A stretch of DNA of 64,000 nt from Ilyomonas sp965219515 (lineage in GTDB: Bacteria; Bacteroidota; Bacteroidia; Chitinophagales; Chitinophagaceae), in contig OZ244776.1 of NCBI GenBank assembly GCA_965219515.1, forward strand, positions 2,480,001 through 2,544,000, written 5' to 3'. Within the stretch, counting starts at the first letter, position 1, and the number at the start of each line of letters is the position of its first letter. This document shows, one piece after another, positions 27,069 to 36,307 of this stretch. The notes beneath the pieces were generated by a model. The model ran no database searches. It saw only the letters and a list, made by a program, of their open reading frames with translations, and was not told the origin of the DNA. Both the position numbers and the translations under genes were made by a program.

Positions 27069-28385
27069 ATGAAATCTCATCTGTTAGTCTTCTTTTTTTT
27101 GATCGCCGCAAATACATTACATGCACAAAATGGTAAAGCAATTACGCTTGACAAAGCCATTGAAATGGGTGTGGGAAACAGCAAACAATTACAGCTTAGC
27201 CGGGCAAAACTTGACGAAGCCACGGCAGCCGTAAGAGAAGCCGGACAACGCAGGCTGCCCGATGTAACGGCTACCGGTTCGTACCTGCGCGTTGCCAATC
27301 CGAAAGTTAGCCTGAAAACACAGAAACAGGCTGGCGGCGGAACAGATACAACCCGAACGTCAAGCACGCCAAATGTTTCGCAGGCGGTTTATGGCATTGT
27401 AAATGTGTCTCTTCCCTTATATTCCGGTCTGCGTATCAAATACGGCATCGAGGCATCAAAGTTTTTAGAAGAAGCCGCAAAATTAGATGTGGATCACGAT
27501 AAGGAAGGTGTTATTCTAAACATCATTGACGCTTATAATAATTTGTATAAAGCTGGTCTGCAAATAGATGTCATCAACAGCAGCCTGCAACAGTCGCAGC
27601 AGCGCGTTACAGATTTTTCAAACTTAGAAGCCAACGGCTTGCTTGCCCGCAACGATTTATTGAAAGCGCAGCTTCAGGTTTCTAACATTCAGTTGAACCT
27701 GGTTGATGCCAAAAACAATTTACAGCTTAACACCATTGTGCTTGATCTGTTGCTTGGCTTGCCCGACAGCACAAAACTTACACTCGACAGCAACAGCTTT
27801 GTGATGCCGCCTTCACCCGGCAATCCCGATGATTACCGGCAGCAGGCTTTGCAAAACAGAAAAGACTTACAGGCGGTAGATTATCGCATCAAAGCATCCG
27901 GCTCGAATGTAAAATCAACCGAAGGCGAAAAATATCCGAGCCTCGCGCTTACGGGCGGTTATGTAGCGGCTGATGTGCCGAATGTGCTTACCGTTTACAA
28001 TGCGGTAAATGTGGGCATCGGGTTAAATTACAGCCTCAGTTCACTTTGGAAAACCGATGCAAAAGTGCAGCAGGCCAAAGCTCGTCAACGGCAAACAGAA
28101 GCCAACCGCAGCGAGCTTTCCGACCAGATACAACTGCAGGTTGGCAGATCTTATCTGGCTTATACCTCAAGTCTCGAAAAAATAAATGTTTACGAATTAG
28201 CCATTCAGCAGGCTGAAGAAAATTATAGAATTACCAAAAATAAATTTGATAACAGTTTGGCCACAACTACCGATTTGCTGGAAGCAGAAGCGGCGCAGTT
28301 ACAGGCAAGATTGAATTTTACATCAGCAAAATCCGATGCTGTGGTGGCCTATAAGCGGCTGCAGCAAACGGTTGGCACATTATAA
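27069..28385 (+). CDS. TolC-family outer-membrane efflux protein
   Basis: A 438-residue outer-membrane channel. Signal peptide MKSHLLVFFFLIAANTLHAQ, then two OEP repeats with long alpha-helices (IDAYNNLYKAGLQIDVINSSLQQSQQRV near the middle, YELAIQQAEENYRITKNKFDNSLATTTDLLEAEA near the end). First gene of an efflux operon; with the HlyD-like adaptor and the DHA2 pump downstream it forms a complete tripartite system of the EmrAB-TolC kind. Confidence 0.92.
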   Translation: MKSHLLVFFFLIAANTLHAQNGKAITLDKAIEMGVGNSKQLQLSRAKLDEATAAVREAGQRRLPDVTATGSYLRVANPKVSLKTQKQAGGGTDTTRTSSTPNVSQAVYGIVNVSLPLYSGLRIKYGIEASKFLEEAAKLDVDHDKEGVILNIIDAYNNLYKAGLQIDVINSSLQQSQQRVTDFSNLEANGLLARNDLLKAQLQVSNIQLNLVDAKNNLQLNTIVLDLLLGLPDSTKLTLDSNSFVMPPSPGNPDDYRQQALQNRKDLQAVDYRIKASGSNVKSTEGEKYPSLALTGGYVAADVPNVLTVYNAVNVGIGLNYSLSSLWKTDAKVQQAKARQRQTEANRSELSDQIQLQVGRSYLAYTSSLEKINVYELAIQQAEENYRITKNKFDNSLATTTDLLEAEAAQLQARLNFTSAKSDAVVAYKRLQQTVGTL

Positions 28386-28420
28386 CACCATTTACAAAAA
28401 CATACATTCAAAACCATTAT

Positions 28421-29542
28421 ATGGCAGTAAGTACCAGCGAACCGCAAACAACCACAGTAGTAGCGGCCGAACCAAAAAAAAGAAGCAAAGGTTTTATCAT
28501 TGCTCTTATTTTATTAGTTATTGGTGGCGCCGCTTTCGGCATCACCAAGTATGTACACGCGCAGCATCACGAAAGTACCGATGATGCACAAATAGCGGCT
28601 AATATCAGCCCCGTAATACCGCGCGTATCGGGCTATGTATCTGAAGTGCGTGTTGGCGATAATCAGAAAGTAAGTGAAGGAGACACTTTAATTGTGATGG
28701 ACAACCGCGATCTGAAAATACAATTAGAACAGGCGGAAGCAGCATTGGTTACCGCCAGAAGCAACAAATCTGCCGCACAGGCAACTACATCGGCCTCAAG
28801 TTCCGGCATTAGTACGGCGCGGGCTGCCGTTGCCACCATAGACGCACAGATAGACCAGGCAAGAATTAATGTACGCCGCACCACACAGGACTATGACCGG
28901 TATGCGAATCTGATAAAAGATCATTCCATTACCCAACAGCAATTCGAGCAGGCGCAGGCTGCGAAAGAAACGGCAGAAAAACAGCTTGTTATCTTGCAAC
29001 AGCAACGCGCTCAGGCTGCCACACAAATTAACGTAACAACATCGCAAAGCGGAGCAACATCAAAACAGATTAATGTAGCTGATGCCATAATCAAGCAACG
29101 CGAGGCAGATGTAGATAATGCAAAACTCAGTTTGTCGTATGCCGTTGTGCTGGCTCCGGCAGACGGGTTGGTGTCTAAAGTAAACGTGCAGCCGGGTCAA
29201 TATCTTACCGCCGGTCAATCTTTGTTTAGCATCGTGCTGAAACAAAATCTTTGGGTGATAGCTAACTTTAAGGAAACGCAGTTGGGCAAGATGAGAGTTG
29301 GTCAAACAGCAGCGGTGAATGTAAATGCTTTTCCCGGTCATGATTTTACGGCAAAAATTTCTTCCGTTTCGGCTGCCACGGGCGCCAGCTATGCGTTGTT
29401 GCCACCTGATAATGCGTCGGGTAACTTTGTGAAAGTGGTACAGCGCATTCCGGTAAAAATAGAATTTACCAACCCCAACGATTCGATGCTTCAGCGGCTG
29501 CGTGCCGGCATGAACGTTGATGTGGAAATAAATCTGGATTAA
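28421..29542 (+). CDS. emrA: EmrA/HlyD-type membrane fusion protein
   Basis: A 373-residue periplasmic adaptor anchored by one N-terminal helix (FIIALILLVIGGAAFGITKYV). A split biotinyl-lipoyl-like domain (ISPVIPRVSGYVSEVRVGDNQKVSEGDTLIVMD and APADGLVSKVNVQPGQYLTAGQ) brackets a coiled-coil hairpin, followed by the beta-barrel domain with NLWVIANFKETQLGKMRVGQ. It bridges the inner-membrane pump to the TolC-like channel. It follows the tolC-like gene by 35 bp and precedes emrB by 80 bp. Confidence 0.92.
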   Translation: MAVSTSEPQTTTVVAAEPKKRSKGFIIALILLVIGGAAFGITKYVHAQHHESTDDAQIAANISPVIPRVSGYVSEVRVGDNQKVSEGDTLIVMDNRDLKIQLEQAEAALVTARSNKSAAQATTSASSSGISTARAAVATIDAQIDQARINVRRTTQDYDRYANLIKDHSITQQQFEQAQAAKETAEKQLVILQQQRAQAATQINVTTSQSGATSKQINVADAIIKQREADVDNAKLSLSYAVVLAPADGLVSKVNVQPGQYLTAGQSLFSIVLKQNLWVIANFKETQLGKMRVGQTAAVNVNAFPGHDFTAKISSVSAATGASYALLPPDNASGNFVKVVQRIPVKIEFTNPNDSMLQRLRAGMNVDVEINLD

Positions 29543-29622
29543 CTACAAACGGTTTCTCTTGCAATTGGAAATCCGTATGAACCGGGAAAAATATCAAAAA
29601 GATATAACTGTCAAAAAAATTT

Positions 29623-31203
29623 ATGCTGCAGGAATCTTTAATTGAGTATGGAAGCAGACGTACCGTCATTACCATTACGGCTATCCTTTGTGCGCTTCTC
29701 GAAATAGTTGACACAACCATTGTAAACGTTGCGCTTAACGACATGCGGGGCAACTTAGGCGCTACCTTTACCGAAGTAGGCTGGGTAGTAACCGCCTATG
29801 CCATCGGTAATGTAATTGTTGTACCGATGACAAGCTGGCTGTCGCAACAATTTGGACGCCGCAATTATTTCGCCGCTTCAATTATCTTGTTTACGTTTTG
29901 TTCCTTTTTATGCGGCAATGCAACAAGCATCTGGGAGCTGGTCGCTTTTAGGTTTCTGCAAGGTTGCGGAGGCGGCGCTTTGCTGGTAACCTCGCAAACC
30001 ATCATCACTGAAAGCTATCCGCCCGAAAAGCGCGGCATGGCGCAGGCGATTTATGGTTTGGGTGTTATTGTTGGACCAACGTTAGGACCTCCGTTGGGTG
30101 GTTTTATTGTAGATAATTACAGTTGGCCATATATTTTTTACATTAATATTCCCCTTGGTATTATTGCTGCTTTGCTTACGCTGCAATTTGTTCGCAGCCC
30201 CAAGTATGGTGAAAAAAGCCTTGCCAAAGATGTTGACTGGATCGGGATTGCCATGCTTGCTATTTTTGTGGGATCGCTGCAATATGTGCTGGAGCGCGGG
30301 CAGGACGAAGATTGGTTTAACGACATCTGGATAACGGTTTTTGCTGTTTCGGCTTTTTTCGGCATGTTCTTTTTTATCTGGCGTGAACTTACCTTCCGCA
30401 ATCCGATTGTTGACTTGCGCGTATTGGGCAATGGCAACCTGCGCGTTGGGACTGTCATGTCTTTTATATTGGGCTTTGGTTTATATGGCTCAACTTATAT
30501 CATCCCCATTTATACACAGGCAACCTTAGGCTGGACGGCACAACAATCGGGTTTGTTGATGGTGCCTGCAGCGCTGACCACCGCTTTTATGATGCCGATT
30601 ATCGGGCAGCTTCTGCAACGCGGCGTAAAGCAGCAGTACCTGGTAGCGCTTGGTTTGTTCACCTTTTTTGTATATAGTTTCTGGGGTTATAAAATTCTTA
30701 CGCCCGATACCGGAGCAGATGCTTTTTTCTGGATGCTGATAGTGCGCGGCGCAGGCTTAGGCTTATTGTTCATACCCATTACAACACTGGCTTTATCTAC
30801 CTTGCAGGGAAAACAGATAGGGCAAGGCGCTGCATTTACGGGCATGCTTCGACAATTGGGCGGATCGTTCGGTATCGCCATGATTACAACATATACCGCA
30901 AGAAGACATGAGCTGTACAGAAGCAATATGGTAAGCAAACTGAATACAGATAATCCGTATGTGCAAAGCCGCATTACCAATATGCAGCACAGCTTTATGG
31001 CTAAAGGTGCTTCGCCGGATGTTGCGCTAAAGCAGGCTTATGGTGCCTTGGAAGGCATTATTTATAAACAGGCTAATGTACTATCTTATATGGATGTTTT
31101 CCTGTATCTCGGCGTTATTTTCCTCATTTGCATTCCGTTTATTTTGTTTGTAAAAAACAAGAAAGGCGGTCCGAAAATAGACATATCGGAAGCCATGCAT
31201 TAA
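29623..31203 (+). CDS. emrB: DHA2-family drug:H+ antiporter, EmrB type
   Basis: A 526-residue inner-membrane pump with fourteen predicted helices. Motif A is seen in SWLSQQFGRRNYF, motif C of antiporters in GLGVIVGPTLGPPLGG, and the TM1 segment contains EIVDTTIVNVALNDMRG with the acidic residue expected for proton coupling. It exports hydrophobic drugs or metabolites through the adjacent EmrA-TolC assembly. It ends at a strong terminator shared with the convergent tetR gene. Confidence 0.93.
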   Translation: MLQESLIEYGSRRTVITITAILCALLEIVDTTIVNVALNDMRGNLGATFTEVGWVVTAYAIGNVIVVPMTSWLSQQFGRRNYFAASIILFTFCSFLCGNATSIWELVAFRFLQGCGGGALLVTSQTIITESYPPEKRGMAQAIYGLGVIVGPTLGPPLGGFIVDNYSWPYIFYINIPLGIIAALLTLQFVRSPKYGEKSLAKDVDWIGIAMLAIFVGSLQYVLERGQDEDWFNDIWITVFAVSAFFGMFFFIWRELTFRNPIVDLRVLGNGNLRVGTVMSFILGFGLYGSTYIIPIYTQATLGWTAQQSGLLMVPAALTTAFMMPIIGQLLQRGVKQQYLVALGLFTFFVYSFWGYKILTPDTGADAFFWMLIVRGAGLGLLFIPITTLALSTLQGKQIGQGAAFTGMLRQLGGSFGIAMITTYTARRHELYRSNMVSKLNTDNPYVQSRITNMQHSFMAKGASPDVALKQAYGALEGIIYKQANVLSYMDVFLYLGVIFLICIPFILFVKNKKGGPKIDISEAMH

Positions 31204-31217
31204 CGATAAAAATTGTT

Positions 31218-31263
31218 CATCATAAAAAAAGCAACGTAAGAAAACGTTGCTTTTTTTATGATG
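31218..31263. terminator. bidirectional terminator, perfect 19-bp stem
   Basis: CATCATAAAAAAAGCAACG (31218-31236) pairs perfectly with CGTTGCTTTTTTTATGATG (31245-31263) around an 8-base loop. Each strand has an A run before and T run after the GC core, so it can end both the emrB and tetR transcripts. Confidence 0.9.
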
Positions 31264-31287
31264 TATCTATAAAAGCCAAAGCGAAAA

Positions 31288-31914
31288 TTATGATTTCAGC
31301 AAATGCGCCTGCATCAGTTGTTTCAGATATTTGGTAACACGCATTCTGAAATTTTCGTCGTCATAAGGAACATAATCTGCCGGCTGATTTTCGGTAAACA
31401 AAATGCGGCAAATTTTTTTCGATAATAAAACGGCGTTTAATGTACCGGTTACCGAAGCTACCGTAAGCTGCACATCTACTTTTTTAAATTCCCTTTTCTT
31501 TATTCCCGTTTCGATAATCTGGCTGATTGCCGTCGAATTTTTACTCAGCACGTTTAAGATAGCTTCACCAAGTTCAGCCCGCTGATTCAACATCAGTTCC
31601 TGGTGCAGAATTTTATGAAACGCACGGTTGTTAAACAATCGTTGCACATAAATTTCAATTACTTTTTCTATTTTCTGCATCGAAGAAAGTGAAGTATTAT
31701 TAATAACCTCATCCAGCATAATGCGGGTATAAGAAACATTGTATTCCACAATGCTTTCAAACAGCTTTTCTTTTGACCCGAAATAATAATTTATCATGGC
31801 AAGGTTTACGTCAGCAGCGGCTGCAATATCACGCACAGAAGTGCCTTCAAACCCGTTTACGGCAAATAAAGAAACAGCCGTATTCATAATATGCTCACGT
31901 TTATCAACACCCAT
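31288..31914 (-). CDS. TetR/AcrR-family repressor
   Basis: A 208-residue regulator. I place the start at MGVDKREHIMNTAVSLFAV; a longer frame would run through the promoter and operators. The N-terminal helix-turn-helix is SVRDIAAAADVNLAMINYYFGSKEKLFESIV (about 25-60) and the rest is the helical ligand-binding domain. It converges on the efflux operon, and paired palindromes at both promoters indicate that it represses itself and the pump, releasing on binding a pump substrate. Confidence 0.9.
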   Translation of the reverse strand: MGVDKREHIMNTAVSLFAVNGFEGTSVRDIAAAADVNLAMINYYFGSKEKLFESIVEYNVSYTRIMLDEVINNTSLSSMQKIEKVIEIYVQRLFNNRAFHKILHQELMLNQRAELGEAILNVLSKNSTAISQIIETGIKKREFKKVDVQLTVASVTGTLNAVLLSKKICRILFTENQPADYVPYDDENFRMRVTKYLKQLMQAHLLKS

Positions 31915-31934
31915 TTTCCATTGATAATTTCTTT

Positions 31935-31972
31935 CAAAATTAAACAAACGTTTGAAATTAAACAACTGTTTA
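31935..31972 (-). promoter_or_regulatory. tetR promoter with two operators
   Basis: On the minus strand a TAATTTTG -7 box (31935-31942) is directly followed upstream by AAACAAACGTTTG (31942-31954) and AAACAACTGTTTA (31960-31972, 18 bp apart start to start). These match the AAACAnnnGTTTR words of the efflux promoter. Confidence 0.7.
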
Positions 31973-32161
31973 AATCTATTTTAATAATGCATTATGAAAT
32001 AAGCAAACCGTTTTATACGAACAGAGAATTTGCAAAACCGGGATACCCGTTTTAGCTGTTTATTTTTAAATATTGCCAGCCTCTTAAAAGTGTATCGAAT
32101 AAGTGAAACAACAAAATATTTTATAAAATGGTGGCATAATTTTTTACAAACAAGCATTTGT

Positions 32162-32965
32162 ATGATAAAAGTAAGAAGCTTTAACATTGATCAGTTTTAC
32201 GATAAAGCCTACAACTGGCTGCTTACATTCGGTCCGAATATTATTATTGCAACACTAATCGCCATCATCGGCTTTTGGCTGGTAAAAGTATTCAGCCGCC
32301 GGCTGCATAGCATTTTTGACAAACGCGGCGTAGATGCTTCGTTAAAGCCGTTTCTCATCAGCCTTGTTCAGGTGGCGTTACAAATTCTGGTATTTCTTGC
32401 CATTCTTCAGGAACTCAATGTGAAGCTCACACTTTTCGCCAGCCTGCTTGCTGCCATTGGCGTAGCAGCAGGTTTAGCATTGTCGGGCACATTGCAAAAT
32501 TTTACCAGCGGCATCTTAATACTTCTGCTGAAACCTTACCGCGTTGGCGACAGCATCATAGCGCAAGGGCAGGAAGGACTGGTAGATTCGATACAGATTT
32601 TTTACACCGTTGTTACCACGTATGATAACCGCACCGTAATAATACCCAACAGCAAATTGTCCAATGAAGTTATCATCAATATCAGCCGCGAAGGCATACG
32701 GCGACTGGACATCGTTTTTAAATTTCCGTTTGGCGCCGATTATAATGAGATAGAAAAAGTTACCCACGATTCCGTTTCAAAAATGTCTTCCGTTTTAAAA
32801 ACACCGGAAACGCGTGTTGGTATTAGCAGCATAGAACCGGACGGCTTTACAATAACGGTAAATGTATGGATCAACGCGCATGGATTTCAGGATGAAAAGC
32901 TGAAGATTCAGCAGCAATTGTTAGACGATCTGAAAAGCAAAGGCATAAAGCTGCCTGGTATGTAA
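32162..32965 (+). CDS. mscS: small-conductance mechanosensitive channel, MscS family
   Basis: A 267-residue channel that opens under membrane tension to release solutes after hypo-osmotic shock. I use the ATG giving MIKVRSFNIDQFYDKAYN; the longer frame is unlikely. Three N-terminal helices end in the pore-lining TM3 segment AAIGVAAGLALSGTLQNFTSG, then the beta domain YRVGDSIIAQGQEGLVDSI with the PNSKLSNEVIIN loop. It is divergent from tetR and convergent with the TPR protein gene, only 10 bp apart at the 3' ends. Confidence 0.93.
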   Translation: MIKVRSFNIDQFYDKAYNWLLTFGPNIIIATLIAIIGFWLVKVFSRRLHSIFDKRGVDASLKPFLISLVQVALQILVFLAILQELNVKLTLFASLLAAIGVAAGLALSGTLQNFTSGILILLLKPYRVGDSIIAQGQEGLVDSIQIFYTVVTTYDNRTVIIPNSKLSNEVIINISREGIRRLDIVFKFPFGADYNEIEKVTHDSVSKMSSVLKTPETRVGISSIEPDGFTITVNVWINAHGFQDEKLKIQQQLLDDLKSKGIKLPGM

Positions 32966-32975
32966 CAGCCATTTT

Positions 32976-34961
32976 TTATGAACCGGATTCCATCTCAAAT
33001 ACAATATTGCCACCTTTGCCAAACAAACGCAACGCTATCTCGGCACCTACACCTTCGGTGTTTTTAAAGATTAGCTTTTGATTGACGACAACCGGCTTTC
33101 CACTTTCATCTTTTACATTAATTGTGGCCTGGTATTTATCGCCTTTTTGTAAAAAAGAAACTGAAGCCTGCGGCATATTGTTTCCATTACTCATAAAGCG
33201 AATATCGCATCGTTTTACATCTTTCATCACTTGATTCGTAGCCTCATTTTCTATTCCCGAAACAGCCAACTGCATTGGCATGGTTACACCTGAATAGGGC
33301 ACTATCTGCGGATATGCCTCCATCAGCAAATTGCGGTAACCTCCATAATCGACATCGCTTCGGTTGCTGTTTGCTTTGCATAAATCTTCATACAAACGAC
33401 CCAAAAATAATTTTTCGTTCGACGTGTCGAGCAATGTTGTTTGCAGCATCCGGTTCCAGTCTTTTCCTGCTTCCTTCTTATCGCCGTCTTCCCATTTAAA
33501 CTGCGCTTCAAACAATTGAAAATATCGCTGCATGTTTTGGCGGCTGTCTGTTCGCTGATAACTTTGATATTTATCAGTAAAATATTTCGGGCTAAAATTT
33601 TTCAGCAGATACCAGGCTTCATCCCAGGTTGTGGTTGATTCGGCGCAGAACAAATCATATACAAGCCGTGTTCTGTCGGGGTCATAAGCCAACTGATTTA
33701 CCAGCACATATTCCTGCATAATTTTTTGCAGTTTCAGCGAAGCAATATTATACAAACCGGATAACGAAAACCACCATCCGGTATTTAAAAACTTTATCTG
33801 CGCAATGCTTTTATCAAGCCATTGCAGCTTTAATAAATTGATGGTAAAATCGTATTGCGTTTGCGTAAGCGTGGTGCCTATATGCAGCTCTTTAAAATTA
33901 GCCGCCTTATCTAAAGCAAAGGCTGCACTGTCTAACTGACCATCGTATAAATAACCCCGCGCCAATGCAATGTTGTACCAGCCAAAGCCGGGCGTAGAGC
34001 CGTTTTGCCTGATGATATCCCGGCACATATTGATTGCCTGCTTTGTTTTTCCGCCGTAAACGTCCAGTGTTGGTATATAATAAAAAGGCTCGTTCAATCC
34101 ATGTCCGAGGTTAAACAGATCGCGGCCAAAATATTCTTTTGCCGTTGCAAAATTTCCTATTTCGCTTTGCATGCCGCCATAGTTGTTCCACGATACGGCG
34201 CCGTTTTGCGCAAGCTGTTCATAATAATATTCGCTGCTGTCGTAGTTTTTATTGTAACAATGCAAAAGAGCCAGGTAATGATAAATACCGAGCCGGCTTT
34301 GCAAGCTTTGCGAAGGACCAAAATACATGTCGTTTAGAGCTTTGTTATTTTGAATAGCGGCAAACCCCGCGTAACAGCTTTGAAAAGCCAGTTGCTCATT
34401 TTCAGCTACCGAATTTTTTAAGAACGCATATTTATCGGCCGTAAAAAAACGATTGCGGTGATATTCCCAGGCGCGTTGCTGATACAAGCCAAAATAATCG
34501 CGCTGAAAATGATACGCTTCAATTTCATCGAGCAAAGCCATTACCGAATCGGGCATTTCAATATTATCATAACAATCCTTCAACGCATTGGCAATGGTAA
34601 AATAATCCTGATAGCGTGTTACATTAGCAGAGAAAAAGGCAATGGAAGAATACATATTCCGCAGCGTAGCGCCATAATCTTTGTTTAGTAAAACCAAAGC
34701 TTTATGCAACGGAGCGATGGCATTTTTATAACCCAAAAAATCGGCACTTCTGTCATATTTATACATGCCTTCATACATCCATCCAACATAATAGGTGCTG
34801 TCTAACCGCAGAAATTCGCGGCTCCGCGGCAGCGCATCTTTATCGGTTGGGTTTACACCAATGCGCTTGGCATTAATTTCATAGCGCGCGGATGCATTGT
34901 CCTGCGCGTTGCCATTAAAATAAGAAAGGCATAAAAACAGAAAAACAAACCAACACTTCAT
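32976..34961 (-). CDS. exported TPR-like protein
   Basis: A 661-residue protein that I start at MKCWFVFLFLCLSYFNGNAQ, a signal peptide ending NGNAQ. Several helical repeats resembling tetratricopeptide units follow (for example YDRSADFLGYKNAIAPLHKALVLL and GWYNIALARGYLYDGQLDSAAFALDKAA). Near the C-terminus (about 590-655) a beta-rich region with MPQASVSFLQKGDKYQATINV follows. No enzymatic motif was seen. Its start codon overlaps the stop of the 66-residue gene as ATGA, so the two are translationally coupled. Function unknown, perhaps a surface or periplasmic scaffold. Confidence 0.75.
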   Translation of the reverse strand: MKCWFVFLFLCLSYFNGNAQDNASARYEINAKRIGVNPTDKDALPRSREFLRLDSTYYVGWMYEGMYKYDRSADFLGYKNAIAPLHKALVLLNKDYGATLRNMYSSIAFFSANVTRYQDYFTIANALKDCYDNIEMPDSVMALLDEIEAYHFQRDYFGLYQQRAWEYHRNRFFTADKYAFLKNSVAENEQLAFQSCYAGFAAIQNNKALNDMYFGPSQSLQSRLGIYHYLALLHCYNKNYDSSEYYYEQLAQNGAVSWNNYGGMQSEIGNFATAKEYFGRDLFNLGHGLNEPFYYIPTLDVYGGKTKQAINMCRDIIRQNGSTPGFGWYNIALARGYLYDGQLDSAAFALDKAANFKELHIGTTLTQTQYDFTINLLKLQWLDKSIAQIKFLNTGWWFSLSGLYNIASLKLQKIMQEYVLVNQLAYDPDRTRLVYDLFCAESTTTWDEAWYLLKNFSPKYFTDKYQSYQRTDSRQNMQRYFQLFEAQFKWEDGDKKEAGKDWNRMLQTTLLDTSNEKLFLGRLYEDLCKANSNRSDVDYGGYRNLLMEAYPQIVPYSGVTMPMQLAVSGIENEATNQVMKDVKRCDIRFMSNGNNMPQASVSFLQKGDKYQATINVKDESGKPVVVNQKLIFKNTEGVGAEIALRLFGKGGNIVFEMESGS

Positions 34962-35158
34962 GATGAGATACCTTCCTTTACTTTTTTCAAAATTGTTTCG
35001 TAAGTATATTCTTCCAGTTCTTTCCATATCTGATCGCGCTGCTCATTCCTGAAATGAACATCATTTGTAGTCAGAATCCGTATTTTCCGATCGTTCTGCA
35101 TCACTTTCAGTTCGTCAAGGGCAGAATCGCTTAGCAAATCAACCAATATTGTATTCAT
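34958..35158 (-). CDS. hypothetical 66-residue protein
   Basis: Starts MNTILVDLLSDSALDELKVMQ and ends LKKVKEGISS; highly charged and predicted mainly helical, with two short beta-prone stretches (RKIRILTTND). No signal peptide. The ATGA overlap with the following TPR gene and its fitting codon use support it as real. I do not recognise a family; it could be a small antitoxin-like or adaptor protein. Confidence 0.55.
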   Translation of the reverse strand: MNTILVDLLSDSALDELKVMQNDRKIRILTTNDVHFRNEQRDQIWKELEEYTYETILKKVKEGISS

Positions 35159-35313
35159 TTGTTTACGGTTATTTGGTTTAAAAATAACGGATCATGTATT
35201 CCAGAAGGCAGGCAGTTTCTTTTGTTTGCTGCTTTTTATTTACAAAAAAACGCATTACACAAATAAACCGGATAACAGATTGCATACGATTCATTCCTGC
35301 CAACAACAAGAAC

Positions 35314-36303
35314 TTATCGCAAATTCATCTTACCCAGCCGGTCTATCTCTTTATTCAAAATGCCCGGCAATGCTTTTTGTTTCGCTTCTTTGTTCCGGTA
35401 AATCAACCTGTGGTCAAGCACGGAAGTTGTAATGGCCTGCAAATCATCTTCCGTTACAAACGTTCTTCCGTTTACCAGGGCAAAGGCTTTTAAACACTTT
35501 AAAAAGATGATGCCGCTTCTGGTAGAAGCGCCTAATACAATATCGTTATACCGGCGTGTGTTCCACACAATATTGCGTACGGCCGCAATTATTTCTTCGT
35601 GAATAAAAACCTGCTCAGCTTCGTTTTGCAAAACCAGAATATCGCTCATATTAAGCACATGTTGTATATGCTGTAAATTATTTTGAATGCCAAGGTAGTT
35701 TTTGTAAATATCCAGTTCGGTATCTTCATCTACATAGCCGAAATAAATTTTTATAAAAAAACGGTCGAGCTGCGCCGCAGGCAACGGATACGTGCCTTCC
35801 ATTTCTACCGGGTTTTGCGTAGCGATGGTAAAAAACAAATCTTCCAGCGGGTAAGTAACATCGCCCATCGTAATCTGATTTTCAGCCATGCATTCCAGCA
35901 AAGCGCTCTGCACTTTTGGCGATGCGCGGTTAATTTCATCAGCTAACAAAACATTGCAAAAAAGCGGACCTTTTTTAAAGATAAATTCTTTCTGCACATC
36001 ATCAAAAATGTGCGAGCCGATTAAATCCATCGGCAACAAATCGGGCGTAAACTGAATGCGCTTAAAATCGGCGCCGGAAGCGTGGTGCAATCCCGAAATG
36101 CTTTGCGCCAGCGTTTTTGCCATAACCGTTTTACCCGTACCGGGATTGTCTTCTATCAAAATGTGCCCTTTGGCCAACAAAGCTGTTACAATCAGTTGTA
36201 TTTGCGTGCGTTTGCCGCGGATAACGGTTTCAATATTGTCAACCAATTTTTGTATGTTGATAATCGCCTGTTCGGTTCCGGTCTGCAGTTCTGTTGTTTC
36301 CAT
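35314..36303 (-). CDS. moxR: MoxR-family AAA+ ATPase
   Basis: A 329-residue AAA+ ATPase with Walker A EDNPGTGKT (about 51-59), Walker B VLLADEINR (D122, E123), the sensor ATQNPVEMEGTYPLP and PEAQLDRF-type arginine region AAQLDRFFIKI, and a C-terminal helical lid. MoxR ATPases act as chaperones that activate enzymes or assemble cell-envelope complexes, usually with von Willebrand factor or DUF58 proteins. Here the DUF58 protein is two genes upstream on the same strand, separated by the transglutaminase protein. Confidence 0.95.
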   Translation of the reverse strand: METTELQTGTEQAIINIQKLVDNIETVIRGKRTQIQLIVTALLAKGHILIEDNPGTGKTVMAKTLAQSISGLHHASGADFKRIQFTPDLLPMDLIGSHIFDDVQKEFIFKKGPLFCNVLLADEINRASPKVQSALLECMAENQITMGDVTYPLEDLFFTIATQNPVEMEGTYPLPAAQLDRFFIKIYFGYVDEDTELDIYKNYLGIQNNLQHIQHVLNMSDILVLQNEAEQVFIHEEIIAAVRNIVWNTRRYNDIVLGASTRSGIIFLKCLKAFALVNGRTFVTEDDLQAITTSVLDHRLIYRNKEAKQKALPGILNKEIDRLGKMNLR

Positions 36304-36307
36304 AAAT

